DNA from: Catellatospora coxensis
GTDB lineage: Bacteria > Actinomycetota > Actinomycetes > Mycobacteriales > Micromonosporaceae
DNA length: 64,000 bases
Assembly: GCF_016862635.1 (NCBI RefSeq)
Contig: NZ_BONI01000029.1
Span: 35,783-99,782 of the forward strand
Direction of reading: 5' to 3'
The notes beneath the pieces are model-generated. The model saw only the letters and a program-made list of their open reading frames with translations. It did no database searches and was not told the origin of the DNA. Numbering within the stretch: the first letter of the stretch is position 1; each line of letters begins with the position of its first letter. Positions 48,266-56,897 of this stretch are shown piece by piece. The position numbers and the translations under genes were made by a program.

Positions 48266-48283
48266 ATGTGAAAGAATCGAGCC

Positions 48284-49249
48284 ATGACCGCTCGCCACCG
48301 GATCGCCGTGCTCGCCCTCGACGGGGTGATGGCTCTCGACCTCGGCATCCCCAGCCAGGTGTTCGGCTGCGCCGCCGACAGCGCCGGCCACCGGCTGTAC
48401 GAGACCCGGGTCTGCACCCCCGACGGCGGCCCGATCCGCGCCAGCGCAGGCTTCTCCGTGCAGCCCGACTACGGTCTGGACCTGCTCGACTGGGCCGACA
48501 CCGTGATCGTGCCCGGCGTCCACCGCGACCGCCTCGACGCCCCCACCACGGTCCAGGCCGTCACCGCGCTCCGCGCCGCCCGCACCGCCGGCAAACGGAT
48601 CATGTCCATCTGCACCGGGGCGTACGTGCTGGCCGCCGCCGGCCTGCTCGACGGCCGCCCCGCCGCCACCCACTGGGCCTACGCCGAGGACTTCCGCAGC
48701 CGCTTCCCGCAGGTCGAGCTCGACGCCGACGTGCTGTTCATCGACGACGGCGACGTGCTCACCTCGGCCGGCGTCGCCGCCGGGCTCGACCTGTGCCTGC
48801 ACGTGATCCGCCGCGACCACGGCAGCGAGGTCGCCAACCGGGCCGCCCGCCGCTGCGTCGTCGCCCCCTGGCGCGACGGCGGTCAGTCCCAGTTCATCGA
48901 GCGGCCCCTGCCCGCGCCCGGCGACGCCTCCACCGCGGCCACCCGCGAATGGGTGCTGGCCCGCCTCGGCGAACCCCTCGACCTGGACCAGCTCGCCCGC
49001 CACGCCCGCATGAGCGTACGCACGTTCACCCGGCGGTTCCGGGAGGAGACCGGGCTGTCACCGGGCCGCTGGCTCACCCGCCAGCGCGTCGAGCACGCCC
49101 GCCACCTGCTGGAGAGCACGGACCTGACCATCGATCAGGTCGCCGACCGGGCCGGCTTCGGCACCGCCGTCTCCCTGCGCCAGCACCTGCGCGCCACCGT
49201 CGGCACGGCCCCCCTCGCCTACCGCCGCACCTTCCGCACCCCCACCTGA
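48284..49249 (+). CDS. GlxA family transcriptional regulator (DJ-1/PfpI plus AraC)
   Basis: The product is 321 aa. The N-terminal DJ-1/PfpI domain (about residues 5-190) has the nucleophile-elbow cysteine in SICTGAYVLAAAGLLDG. The C-terminal AraC/XylS double helix-turn-helix spans LDQLARHARMSVRTFTRRFR and VADRAGFGTAVSLRQHLRA. Members activate adjacent transport or catabolic genes in response to small metabolites, here probably the divergent MFS gene. A CCCA tetranucleotide tract follows the stop. Confidence 0.93.
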   Translation: MTARHRIAVLALDGVMALDLGIPSQVFGCAADSAGHRLYETRVCTPDGGPIRASAGFSVQPDYGLDLLDWADTVIVPGVHRDRLDAPTTVQAVTALRAARTAGKRIMSICTGAYVLAAAGLLDGRPAATHWAYAEDFRSRFPQVELDADVLFIDDGDVLTSAGVAAGLDLCLHVIRRDHGSEVANRAARRCVVAPWRDGGQSQFIERPLPAPGDASTAATREWVLARLGEPLDLDQLARHARMSVRTFTRRFREETGLSPGRWLTRQRVEHARHLLESTDLTIDQVADRAGFGTAVSLRQHLRATVGTAPLAYRRTFRTPT

Positions 49250-49260
49250 TCCCCCACCGC

Positions 49261-49290
49261 CCCACCCACCCACCCACCCACCCACCCACC
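49261..49290. repeat. CCCA tetranucleotide microsatellite
   Basis: About 7.5 tandem copies of CCCA fill 49261-49290, in the gap after the GlxA gene. Slippage-prone, non-coding. Confidence 0.95.
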
Positions 49291-49308
49291 CGGCCCCGCC
49301 CTACGTCG

Positions 49309-49365
49309 ACGTTGGCCTATCTCATCGACTCCGGCGGCCGGATTTTCAATGTGATAGGCCAACGT
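49309..49365. repeat. ACGTTGGCCTATCTCATCGA palindrome, copy 2
   Basis: The left arm 49309-49328 is identical to the copy at 20254. The right arm 49346-49365 has two mismatches. The total length is again 57 bp. It lies between convergent genes. Confidence 0.9.
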
Positions 49366-49416
49366 CTATTGAAGAACGGGCCGCGGCCGGAGCCCGCTGG
49401 GCACGACGCAGCGGCG

Positions 49417-50301
49417 TCAGCGGGTGGCCGCAGTCGGGGCCGGGTCGGGCTGAGCAGCGGAGCTTGGTGCGGGGGTGAAGTGGCCGTTGCGGCCCGCGCG
49501 CCACAGCCCCCACAGCGCCAGCAGCGCTGCCACCAGCAGCGGGCCGCCGTCGCGGACCAGCCCGTCCACGCCGAGCATGGCCAGGCACAGCGGCAGGTGC
49601 ACCACCAGCACCAGCAGGGTCAGCAGCACCAGCTGCAGCCGGACCCACCGCTTGCCCTTGACCAGGAAGATGCTCAGGAACAGCGCCACGTAGCTGACCA
49701 GCAGCGCGAACACGAACCAGCCCACGATCACGGGCAGCAGGCCCACGTCCCCGTCGAACAGCCGCCCCGCCGCCACCACGCAGGCGACCAGCATCAGTGC
49801 GCTGTAGCTGAACACGGCGACCCGGGTCGTCAGCACCCAGCCGGGCACCTGCGGCCGCGCCGGCATCGGCTTGCGGGTCAGCCCGTCCCGGCTGATCCAC
49901 CAGCGCAGCTTCGGCCGGGCCAGATACTCCTGCACGCTCGCCGACCGGTACAGCAGCAGCACCACGGTCAGGCACAGCGCCGCGACCACGCCGAATCCGA
50001 GGACCCCGGGCAGCGCCGGGGCGCCCTGCCGAGGCACGACCAGCCGGGCCAGTGAGAACAGCGTCGTCACCGCCAGGATCAGCCCGAACGGCGCCGCGCC
50101 GTGCCTGCCCCGCCACAGGTGGAAGATCAGCACCAGGAACAGCAGCGAGCGCAGCAGCGCCCAGCCGGTACGCACGAACAGCGGGTAGCCCCCGTCGATG
50201 GCGTAGTACCAGTTCAGCCACTCGACTGACGCCGTGGCCAGCGCGGTCAGGGCGAGCAGGACGGCCAGCACGCGTACGGCGGCGGGTCGGCTCTCGGTCA
50301 T
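49417..50301 (-). CDS. Polytopic membrane protein of unknown function
   Basis: The product is 294 aa with about eight membrane helices (for example VLAVLLALTALATASVEWLN, LLRSLLFLVLIFHLW and FALLVSYVALFLSIFLV) and a Pro/Ala-rich C-terminal tail. A cytoplasmic loop carries EYLARPKLRWW and basic residues. No family is recognised. ATG 50301 is taken as start; GTG 50319 is possible. It is divergent from the DUF2277 gene with 52 bp between. Confidence 0.65.
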   Translation of the reverse strand: MTESRPAAVRVLAVLLALTALATASVEWLNWYYAIDGGYPLFVRTGWALLRSLLFLVLIFHLWRGRHGAAPFGLILAVTTLFSLARLVVPRQGAPALPGVLGFGVVAALCLTVVLLLYRSASVQEYLARPKLRWWISRDGLTRKPMPARPQVPGWVLTTRVAVFSYSALMLVACVVAAGRLFDGDVGLLPVIVGWFVFALLVSYVALFLSIFLVKGKRWVRLQLVLLTLLVLVVHLPLCLAMLGVDGLVRDGGPLLVAALLALWGLWRAGRNGHFTPAPSSAAQPDPAPTAATR

Positions 50302-50353
50302 CGGCGCGGCAGCGGACACCCGTCCATCATGCCCACGGAGCACAATGGCAACC

Positions 50354-50560
50354 ATGTGCCGCAGCATCAAGACCCTTCGCCCGCCGTTCCAGGAGATCGT
50401 CACCGAGGAGGACATGCAGGCCGCCGCGCTGCAGTACGTCCGCAAGATCTCCGGTTTCCGCGCCCCGGCCGCGCACAACGCCGAGGCCTTCGACAAGGCG
50501 GTGGCCGCCGTCGCCGCCGCGACCGCCGAACTCCTGGCGACCCTGCAGGTGCGCCGCTAG
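50354..50560 (+). CDS. DUF2277 small conserved protein
   Basis: The product is 68 aa. It begins MCRSIKTLRPPF, the hallmark start of DUF2277, followed by EIVTEEDMQAAALQYVRKIS and a helical end. DUF2277 proteins are small helical proteins of unknown function, common in actinobacteria and proteobacteria. The start is fixed by the family pattern; no strong ribosome binding site is visible. A flavin reductase-like gene follows 103 nt later. Confidence 0.9.
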   Translation: MCRSIKTLRPPFQEIVTEEDMQAAALQYVRKISGFRAPAAHNAEAFDKAVAAVAAATAELLATLQVRR

Positions 50561-50663
50561 CTCCGATGCCGTGTCCGTTCCCCGCCAGCACGGCGGCCGG
50601 TCGCCCGGCAGGCTCGGCATCGGCCCCGGCACCTCGGGGCACGGACGCGGCGTTAGGACGGCA

Positions 50664-51305
50664 GTGCACCAGACCCTCGACCTCAAGGTGCTGTACTTCG
50701 GCACCCCCGTAGTGATCATCAGTTCCCGCAACCCGGACGGCACGACCAACCTGGCCCCGATGTCGTCAGCCTGGTGGCTGGGCAGCACCTGCGTGCTCGG
50801 CCTGGGCGACAGCGCGCAGACCGCCGCCAACCTGCGGCGCGAGCGCGAGTGCGTGCTCAACCTGGTGCCGTCGACGCTGGTCGACGCCGTGGACCGGCTC
50901 GCGCTGACCACCGGCGCGCCGCAGCCTTCACCGCGCAAGCTGGCGATGGGCTACCGGCACGTGCCCGACAAGTTCGCCGCCGCCGGGCTGGACCCGATGC
51001 CCTCGGAACTGGTCGCGCCCGACCGGATCGCGCAGTGCCCGATCCAGCTCGAATGCGAGATCAGCGGCGCCTTCCCGATCGGCGGCCCGGAGCCGTTCGC
51101 CACCGCGTTCACCGCCGAGGTCCGCCGCGCCCACGTCGAGCCGGACCTGATCATCCCCGGTACGCAGCACGTCGACCCGGTCGCCTGGGACCCGCTGATC
51201 ATGAAGTTCTGCGAGTTCTTCGGCGGCGGCGACAACGTGCACCCCTCCCGCCTGGCCGCCGGCTGGCAGATGCCCCACCACCGCAGCCTCACCCCCGCCC
51301 TCTAG
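50664..51305 (+). CDS. Flavin reductase-like FMN-binding protein
   Basis: The product is 213 aa. A split-barrel FMN-binding fold is suggested by TPVVIISSRNPDGTTNLAPM, SAWWLGSTCVLGLGD, ERECVLNLVPSTLV and a C-terminal FCEFFGGGDNVHPSRL. Members reduce flavins for partner oxygenases or act as stand-alone oxidoreductases; the partner is unknown. The GTG start has AGGA 5 nt before. Its stop codon lies next to the first of two 75-bp palindromes, which overlaps the last base of the gene. Confidence 0.85.
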   Translation: MHQTLDLKVLYFGTPVVIISSRNPDGTTNLAPMSSAWWLGSTCVLGLGDSAQTAANLRRERECVLNLVPSTLVDAVDRLALTTGAPQPSPRKLAMGYRHVPDKFAAAGLDPMPSELVAPDRIAQCPIQLECEISGAFPIGGPEPFATAFTAEVRRAHVEPDLIIPGTQHVDPVAWDPLIMKFCEFFGGGDNVHPSRLAAGWQMPHHRSLTPAL

Positions 51306-51379
51306 ATCGACCGACTTGCCGGGCACCTGTGCGTCTAAGCAGCCAAGATACGCACAGGTGCCTGGCAGGTTCGCAGATC
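51305..51379. repeat. 75-bp GATC-ended palindrome, left copy
   Basis: The inner arms 51317-51334 and 51350-51367 pair over 18 bp with one mismatch, and GATC ends extend the symmetry. The same 75-bp length recurs at 52619-52693, on the other side of the Spo0M gene. Confidence 0.85.
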
Positions 51380-51398
51380 TTGGGAGGGTCGCGGCGGC

Positions 51399-52586
51399 AT
51401 GATGGAAGGCATGGTCCTGCGGCGCATTCTCAGCAGCCTGGGGTTCGGCGGCGTCGACGTCGACACCGTCCTGTCCACTCCGGCGACCCGGCCGGGCGGC
51501 GCGTTCTCCGGGCAGGTCCGGCTGCACGCCAAGGGCGATGTCGAGATCACCTCGGTGTGGTTGCTGCTGGTCGCCGACGGGGGCGGCGCGCAGACGGAAC
51601 TGGCCCGCTACCCGGTGGCCGACCGGGTGCCACTGACCGGCGGCACCGGCCACGCCGTCGGCTTCCACCTGGCCACGCCGTACGCCGTGCCGGTCACGCT
51701 CGTCTACGGGCACCCGATGCCCGGGGTCGCCGTCGGGGTGCGCACCGAGGTCACCGTCGCCCAGGGCTCGGCGAAGACCGACTTCGACCCGCTCGGCGTC
51801 GAACCCACCGAGATCCAGCAGGCGGTGCTCGACGCGTTGGGCACGATCGGCTGCCGGTTCGTACGCAGCGAACTGCGCCCCGGCTCGCCGGTGACCCAGG
51901 CGATCACCTTCTACGCGCCGGTCCCGCAGGGCCAGCCGGTCGGCCCGCACATCCCGCAGCTCGCGTTCACCTTCGCCGCCGACCCGCAGGGGCTCACCGT
52001 GGTCGCCGATCTGGCCGGACGGCCCGGACCCGGTGAGGTGCACCGGGTGGCCGAGCCGGAGTTCCGGCAGCTGATCGCGCAGCCCGCCCAGTGGATCGAG
52101 CTGGTCGACGGCTGGGTGCGCCGTGCCCTGGACCGGGTCGCGGCGCTGCCCGACCAGGACCCAGGATCGTTCATGCGGCCATCGGTGCAGGCCGGGCCGA
52201 CCGCGCCCGGGCAGCCCCGCAAGCCGTACGCCTACCCCGCGCAGGGTTTCGGCGGCTACCGCTACGGCGGCTACCGGGGCGCCGGCACGATGATCGGCGC
52301 GGGACTGGGCGGCGCCGCCCTGGGCTTCCTCGGCGGGATCATCGTCGGCGACATGATCCACGACGCGCTCACCCCGGACGTCTCCCCGGACGCGACCGCC
52401 GACGCCCAGGGCGCGGCGGACGCCCAGGACGCCGGCACGGCCGATACCTACACCGACACCGGCTACGCCGACCAGGGCCAGAACGTCGCGGACTCCGGCG
52501 GCGGCTACGAAGCCGGCGGCTACGACCCCGGCGGCTACGACTCCGGCGGGTTCGACTCCGGCTTCGGCGACTTCGGCGACTTCTGA
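51399..52586 (+). CDS. Spo0M-family sporulation control protein
   Basis: The product is 395 aa. The arrestin-like Spo0M fold (about residues 10-240) begins LRRILSSLGFGGVDVDTVLS and includes the beta strands GQVRLHAKGDVEITSVWLLL. A Gly/Tyr-rich segment and a Gly-rich hydrophobic stretch (GAGLGGAALGFLGGIIVGD) follow, then an acidic Gly/Tyr/Asp tail of about 75 residues. Spo0M influences sporulation or cell division in Bacillus; its role in actinomycetes is unknown. The start at 51399 has GGGAGGG upstream. It is bracketed by two matching palindromes. Confidence 0.85.
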   Translation: MMEGMVLRRILSSLGFGGVDVDTVLSTPATRPGGAFSGQVRLHAKGDVEITSVWLLLVADGGGAQTELARYPVADRVPLTGGTGHAVGFHLATPYAVPVTLVYGHPMPGVAVGVRTEVTVAQGSAKTDFDPLGVEPTEIQQAVLDALGTIGCRFVRSELRPGSPVTQAITFYAPVPQGQPVGPHIPQLAFTFAADPQGLTVVADLAGRPGPGEVHRVAEPEFRQLIAQPAQWIELVDGWVRRALDRVAALPDQDPGSFMRPSVQAGPTAPGQPRKPYAYPAQGFGGYRYGGYRGAGTMIGAGLGGAALGFLGGIIVGDMIHDALTPDVSPDATADAQGAADAQDAGTADTYTDTGYADQGQNVADSGGGYEAGGYDPGGYDSGGFDSGFGDFGDF

Positions 52587-52618
52587 CCGCCGCGCTTTCG
52601 CCGTCCGGATGCCCCGAA

Positions 52619-52693
52619 GATCGTCGGACTTGCCCGGCACCCGTGCGTATCTTGACCGCGTATACGCCCACGTGCCTGGCAAATCGAACGATC
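52619..52693. repeat. 75-bp GATC-ended palindrome, right copy
   Basis: The outer GATCGT/ACGATC ends and the inner 21-nt arms (17 matches) fold into one long stem. It is related in sequence and identical in length to the copy at 51305-51379. It lies between Spo0M and the converging MFS gene. Confidence 0.85.
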
Positions 52694-52712
52694 AGGCGCC
52701 GGGGCGGCACCG

Positions 52713-54263
52713 TCAGGCGTCGTAGAAGGCCTGGCCGGTGACGGCGCGGGTGTGCGGGGCCTGGTCGGCCGGCGGGGACGGGCGGTCAGGGACGGCGGTC
52801 ACGGGCGTGCCCTGCGGAGCGGCATGCCGGCCGGTGGCGGCGCGGCGGCTCGCGTACACGTCGATCAAGGCGATGACCAGCGACAGCACCACAAAGGCGA
52901 TGGTCACCCACAGGCCGTGCCGGAACCCGAGCGCGAAGTCGCCGCCGCTGTCCGCGATGGAGGCGAAGAAGACCGCGCCGACCACGGCGATGCCCACCGC
53001 CGCGCCGATGCGCTGGCCTGTCTGCAGCACTCCCCCGGCGCTGCCCGCCCCGGCGACGGGCACCTCGGCCAGCGTCAGCGTCTGGTTCGGCGCGATGACC
53101 AGACCACTGCCGATACCGGCGATCAGCAGCGGCAGCGCCGTCGCCCAGCCGTCGTGGCCGCCCGGCACCAGCTCGACGGCGATCTCGACCCCGACCAGGC
53201 CGATCAGCACCAGGCCGAGTCCGATCGCGATCAACGTGCGGCCGACCCGAGTCACGATCGGCCCGCCGAGGCTGGCCGACGCCGCCGAGCCGAGCGCGAA
53301 CGGCACCGTCGCCAGACCTGCCTGCAACGCCGTGTAGTGCAGGCCCTGCTGCAGATAGAGGGTGTAGATGAAGAAGATCGCGGTGAACCCGGCGAAGTAG
53401 GCCAGGCCCAGCAGCGCGCCCAGGGCGTACGAGCGGCGGCGGAACAGGTTCAGGTCGACCATGGGATGCGCGTGGCGGGCGTACCGGCGCTCCCAGGCGA
53501 CGAAGCCGGCCAGCACCGCCACCCCGGCGGCGAGCAGCAGCCACTTGCTCTGCCCGACCCACGCCTCCTCTTGGATCAGCGGCAGCAGCACCAGCACCAC
53601 ACCTGTGGCCAGCAGCACCACCCCGACCGGGTCGAAGCTCTCCTTGCGCCGCTGGTCGTCGCAGAACTTCGGAATGAAGCGGTACGCCAGTCCGATCGCC
53701 AGCGCCCCGACCGGCACGTTGACGTAGAAGACCCAGCGCCAGCCCTCGGTCGTCCCGGCGGCCTGGATCAGCAGGCCGCCGAGCAGCGGCCCGATCGCGG
53801 TGGAGATGCCGACGGTCGCGCCGAGCATGCCGAACGCGCGGCCCCGCTCGGCGCCCCGGAACAGCTGCTGGATGAGCCCGCTGATCTGCGGGTTGATGAT
53901 GCCGCCCGCAGCGCCCTGCACGATGCGCGCGATCACCAGCCACAGCGCGCTCTGGGCCAGCCCGGCCCCGGCGCTGGCCAGGGTGAACAGCGCGACCCCG
54001 GCGACGAACGCGTTGCGCCGCCCCTTCATGTCGCCGAACCGGCCGGCGGGCACCAGCAGCAGTCCGAAAGCGAGGGCGTACCCGGAGACCACCCACTGCA
54101 GGGCGCTGTCCGAGGCGTCGAGGCCTTCGCGGATCGACGGCAGCGCGACGTTGACGATGCTGACGTCGAGCAGCGCCATGAACCCGCCCACCAGGCACAC
54201 GCTCAGTGCACGCCAGCGGCGCGGGTCCGGCGTGTAACCGTCGCCCTCGCCACCCGTACGCAC
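52713..54263 (-). CDS. DHA2-type MFS exporter
   Basis: The product is 516 aa with about 14 membrane helices. MALLDVSIVNVALPSIRE marks the first helix, AGRFGDMKGRRNAFVAG the motif-A loop and GATVGISTAIGPLLGGLL motif C. It is the second DHA2 pump in the window and is only distantly related to the one at 20331. There is no regulator beside it. The GTG start is adopted. It exports unknown hydrophobic compounds by proton antiport (family inference). Confidence 0.92.
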   Translation of the reverse strand: MRTGGEGDGYTPDPRRWRALSVCLVGGFMALLDVSIVNVALPSIREGLDASDSALQWVVSGYALAFGLLLVPAGRFGDMKGRRNAFVAGVALFTLASAGAGLAQSALWLVIARIVQGAAGGIINPQISGLIQQLFRGAERGRAFGMLGATVGISTAIGPLLGGLLIQAAGTTEGWRWVFYVNVPVGALAIGLAYRFIPKFCDDQRRKESFDPVGVVLLATGVVLVLLPLIQEEAWVGQSKWLLLAAGVAVLAGFVAWERRYARHAHPMVDLNLFRRRSYALGALLGLAYFAGFTAIFFIYTLYLQQGLHYTALQAGLATVPFALGSAASASLGGPIVTRVGRTLIAIGLGLVLIGLVGVEIAVELVPGGHDGWATALPLLIAGIGSGLVIAPNQTLTLAEVPVAGAGSAGGVLQTGQRIGAAVGIAVVGAVFFASIADSGGDFALGFRHGLWVTIAFVVLSLVIALIDVYASRRAATGRHAAPQGTPVTAVPDRPSPPADQAPHTRAVTGQAFYDA

Positions 54264-54311
54264 AGGTCAGAGCCTATCGGCGAACCATGCCCGCGAGTCG
54301 GCTTTCGCCCG

Positions 54312-54869
54312 TCACCGCCCGGATCGCCCCTGCTGCACCGCACAGACCGCGGTCAGCAGCCGCCGCAGCCGCTCCCGCCGTACCGCCTCGTTGATCAGCC
54401 GCGCCGTCTCCTCGCTCGGGCGGGGCTTGCGCCGCCAGGGGTTGACCACGACCCGCATGACCGCGGCTGCGGTCGTCTGCTCACCGTCGGCGAGCCGGAG
54501 CCGGACCCCGCCGAGCCGCGCGGTCGCCAGCTCCACCTGAGCCAACGGCACTTCGCGCCGGGCACCGGCGAAGTTCTCGACGATGACCGCATCGTCGGTC
54601 AGGGTCAGCGTCTCGCGCCAGGCGGCACGCACGACGAGCACAGCGGGGACCACCATCAGGCCCTGCACGATCAACGAGACGGTGCCCTCGTCGTCTGCCC
54701 CGATCCAGCCGCGCACGATCCGGCCGGCGAGGTAAAGGTACAAGAGCACCAGCACGCCGCAGCGGAGCAGACGATTCGCAGGTGTGGGCCAGGTGCGCGA
54801 CACCGGCGGAGCATAGGCCACCCCGCGCCGCCACCCGAACCACCGGTCCTCGCGGCCACCAGCCGTCAC
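54312..54869 (-). CDS. PH-like domain membrane protein
   Basis: The product is 185 aa. Two membrane helices (LLRCGVLVLLYLYLAG and LIVQGLMVVPAVLVV) precede a beta-rich segment (ETLTLTDDAVIVENFAGARR, EVPLAQVELATARLGGV) that resembles bacterial PH-type domains in small actinobacterial membrane proteins. A basic helical tail follows. No function is known. The start is a GTG; the region upstream (54870-54943) carries no gene. Confidence 0.7.
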   Translation of the reverse strand: MTAGGREDRWFGWRRGVAYAPPVSRTWPTPANRLLRCGVLVLLYLYLAGRIVRGWIGADDEGTVSLIVQGLMVVPAVLVVRAAWRETLTLTDDAVIVENFAGARREVPLAQVELATARLGGVRLRLADGEQTTAAAVMRVVVNPWRRKPRPSEETARLINEAVRRERLRRLLTAVCAVQQGRSGR

Positions 54870-54943
54870 ACTCGGCCGATCTAGATGAATTGTGGTCGTC
54901 AGAGCAGCGACAAGTCATCCAGATCCGGCGCTGACGATGGCTG

Positions 54944-55285
54944 TCACCGGCCGGTTTCGGCAGATACCCAGTCCAGGTAGGCGGGGTTGCCGGCGAGCAC
55001 GGGCATGCAGATGATCTCGGGGTTGTCGTACGGGTGCCGGTCGAGGATGTGCCGCTCCAGCGCCGGGTAGCCGGCCGCGGTGGTCTTGAAGACGAGCGGG
55101 TGCTCCTCGGCCTCCTCGATCCCGCCCTGCCAGCGGTACACGCTACGGGTCGGGCCGCCGAGCTGGGCGCAGGCCGCGACCCGCGCCTCGACCGCCGACC
55201 GGGCCAGCGCCAGGGCCGCGTCCCGGTCGTCCAGGGTCGTGACGACCTGGACGTACTCCGCGCCGCCCATCTCCACTTCCGTCAT
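54944..55285 (-). CDS. cutA: CutA divalent ion tolerance protein
   Basis: The product is 113 aa from ATG 55285 (an ATG at 55270 is also possible, with GGAAG before it). The trimeric CutA fold shows VQVVTTLDDRDAALALARSA, VEARVAACAQLGG, SVYRWQGGIEEAEEHPLVFK and the closing DNPEIICMPVLAG. CutA is implicated in metal tolerance or as a PII-like signalling trimer; the physiological role is unsettled. It stands alone between the PH-like and esterase genes. Confidence 0.93.
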   Translation of the reverse strand: MTEVEMGGAEYVQVVTTLDDRDAALALARSAVEARVAACAQLGGPTRSVYRWQGGIEEAEEHPLVFKTTAAGYPALERHILDRHPYDNPEIICMPVLAGNPAYLDWVSAETGR

Positions 55286-55359
55286 ACCGGTCACGCTAAC
55301 GCCCGCGGCGGTCTCCGGTCGCACCCCGCAGGGCGCGACCGGGGACCGCGGTCATCGGG

Positions 55360-56697
55360 TCACGCGATGGTGCAGGTGCTGCCGTTGAGAGTGAACGACG
55401 GCGGTCTGCCGGTGTTGCCGGTGTGGTTGGCGTTGAAGCCGATCGTGGTGCTCGCGCCCGGCGCGAGGGTGCCGTTGTAGTTCAGGTTGCGGGCGGTCAC
55501 CGCACCGCTGGCCGGCGAGTAGGTCGCGTTCCAGCCGGAGGTGATCGCCTGCCCGCCGGGCAGGGTGAACGCCAGCGCCCAGCCGTTGACCGTGGACGAT
55601 CCGGTGTTCGTGATGGTGATGTTCGCGGTCAGGCCGGTGTTCCACGGGTTGACCGTGTACGCGACCCGGCACGCGCCCGGCGGCTGCGGGCTCGGCGGCA
55701 CGCTCGGCGAGGGCGGGGTGCTGGGCGACGGGGGCGTGCTCGGCGACGGCGGGGCCGACGGGCTCGGCGGCGCGGAGGTGAGGCCGAAGAACTGGATCGC
55801 CATCAGGGCCTGGCCGCTCAGCGGCAGGTTGTGGCCGACCCCGGCCAGGCTGACGCCTTCGACCGCGACGTTGACGCCCGAGCCGCCGTAACGGGTGCGG
55901 GTCCAGCCGGACTGCGGGGTGTCGGTGTACGTCGGGGTCTGGCTCAGGCCGTGCACGTTGGTCCACTGCTTGATCGCCTCGCCGAAGTTCGGGTAGCGCA
56001 GCGTCGTGTCGTCGGTGCCGTGGAACAGCTGCATGCGCGGCCGGGGGCCGGTGTATCCGGGGTAGGCGGCGCGGACCTGGTCGCCCCACTGCTGGGCCGT
56101 CTTGATGAGCTGGCCGTTGGCGCAGGTGCTGTTCCACATCGAGCCGTCGGTCGTGGCGAAGCACCCGAACGGCACTCCCATGAACGACGATCCCGCCTTG
56201 AACACGTCCGGGTACGCCCCCAGCAGCACGTTGGTCATCATGCCGCCGGACGACGCGCCGGTGGCGTAGACCCGGTTCGCGTCGCCGTCGCGGTTCTGGA
56301 CCACCCAGCGCACCATCGACACGATGCTGAGCGAGTCGCTGCCGCCGTTGTGGGTCAGCGACGCCGGCGACGACACGTCGAAGCACGCGCCGCTGCGCGT
56401 CGCCGACGGGTAGATCACGATGAACTTGTACTGGTCGGCGAGCTGCGCGAACTGCGTGCCCGAGTAGAAGGCCGGGCCGGTGCCGGTGCAGTAGTGCACG
56501 GCGACCACGACCGCGGGCCGGGTGCCGATGTTGTCGGGCACGTACAGGTGCATCCGCAGGTTGCTGGGGTTGGTCCCGAAGTTGGTGACCTCGGTGAGCT
56601 GCGCCGCCACGGCCGGTGGTGAGGCGACGACGAGTCCCCCCACGACGGCCAGGGCTGACGCGGCGACCGCCAGCAGCGTCCTGACTCCTTTGCGCAT
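55360..56697 (-). CDS. Secreted CE1/PHB-depolymerase-type esterase with CBM2
   Basis: The product is 445 aa. A signal peptide ends after AVAA near residue 32. The alpha/beta-hydrolase domain carries the nucleophile in ATGASSGGMM, HGTDDTTLRYPN and a late histidine in GVGHNLPLSG. A Pro/Ser-rich linker (about 315-345) leads to a family 2 carbohydrate-binding module with paired cysteines (ACRVAYTVNPWNTG to STCTIA). It probably deacetylates or deferuloylates xylan on cellulose. The ATG has GGAGGAG upstream, and palindromic LacI-type sites precede it. Confidence 0.93.
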   Translation of the reverse strand: MRKGVRTLLAVAASALAVVGGLVVASPPAVAAQLTEVTNFGTNPSNLRMHLYVPDNIGTRPAVVVAVHYCTGTGPAFYSGTQFAQLADQYKFIVIYPSATRSGACFDVSSPASLTHNGGSDSLSIVSMVRWVVQNRDGDANRVYATGASSGGMMTNVLLGAYPDVFKAGSSFMGVPFGCFATTDGSMWNSTCANGQLIKTAQQWGDQVRAAYPGYTGPRPRMQLFHGTDDTTLRYPNFGEAIKQWTNVHGLSQTPTYTDTPQSGWTRTRYGGSGVNVAVEGVSLAGVGHNLPLSGQALMAIQFFGLTSAPPSPSAPPSPSTPPSPSTPPSPSVPPSPQPPGACRVAYTVNPWNTGLTANITITNTGSSTVNGWALAFTLPGGQAITSGWNATYSPASGAVTARNLNYNGTLAPGASTTIGFNANHTGNTGRPPSFTLNGSTCTIA

Positions 56698-56731
56698 GGT
56701 GTCTCCTCCCGCGGCGGGGCAGCGCCGCTGA

Positions 56732-56764
56732 GAAACGTTTCCAATATGTAGTCGAATGCATTCG
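56732..56764. promoter_or_regulatory. LacI-type operator and second palindrome
   Basis: GAAACGTTTC (56732-56741) is a perfect palindrome of the kind bound by LacI repressors. CGAATGCATTCG (56753-56764) is another. Both lie within 70 bp upstream of the esterase start; a LacI gene is next door. Confidence 0.6.
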
Positions 56765-56897
56765 CTCGAACCATAAGCGTCGATACGACGCGGGTCAAGG
56801 CGAGCAGGCGACCGGTACTTTCGGCGGGCGAGGCCTCAGCCGGTGATCACGGCGGCAGGGTGGTGACACGCCGCCGGACACGTCCGCAAGTTCATGA

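Noticed and set aside
49261..49290. CRISPR-like repeats
   Set aside because: The repeat unit is only 4 nt with no spacers; it is a microsatellite. No other region shows repeat-spacer structure.
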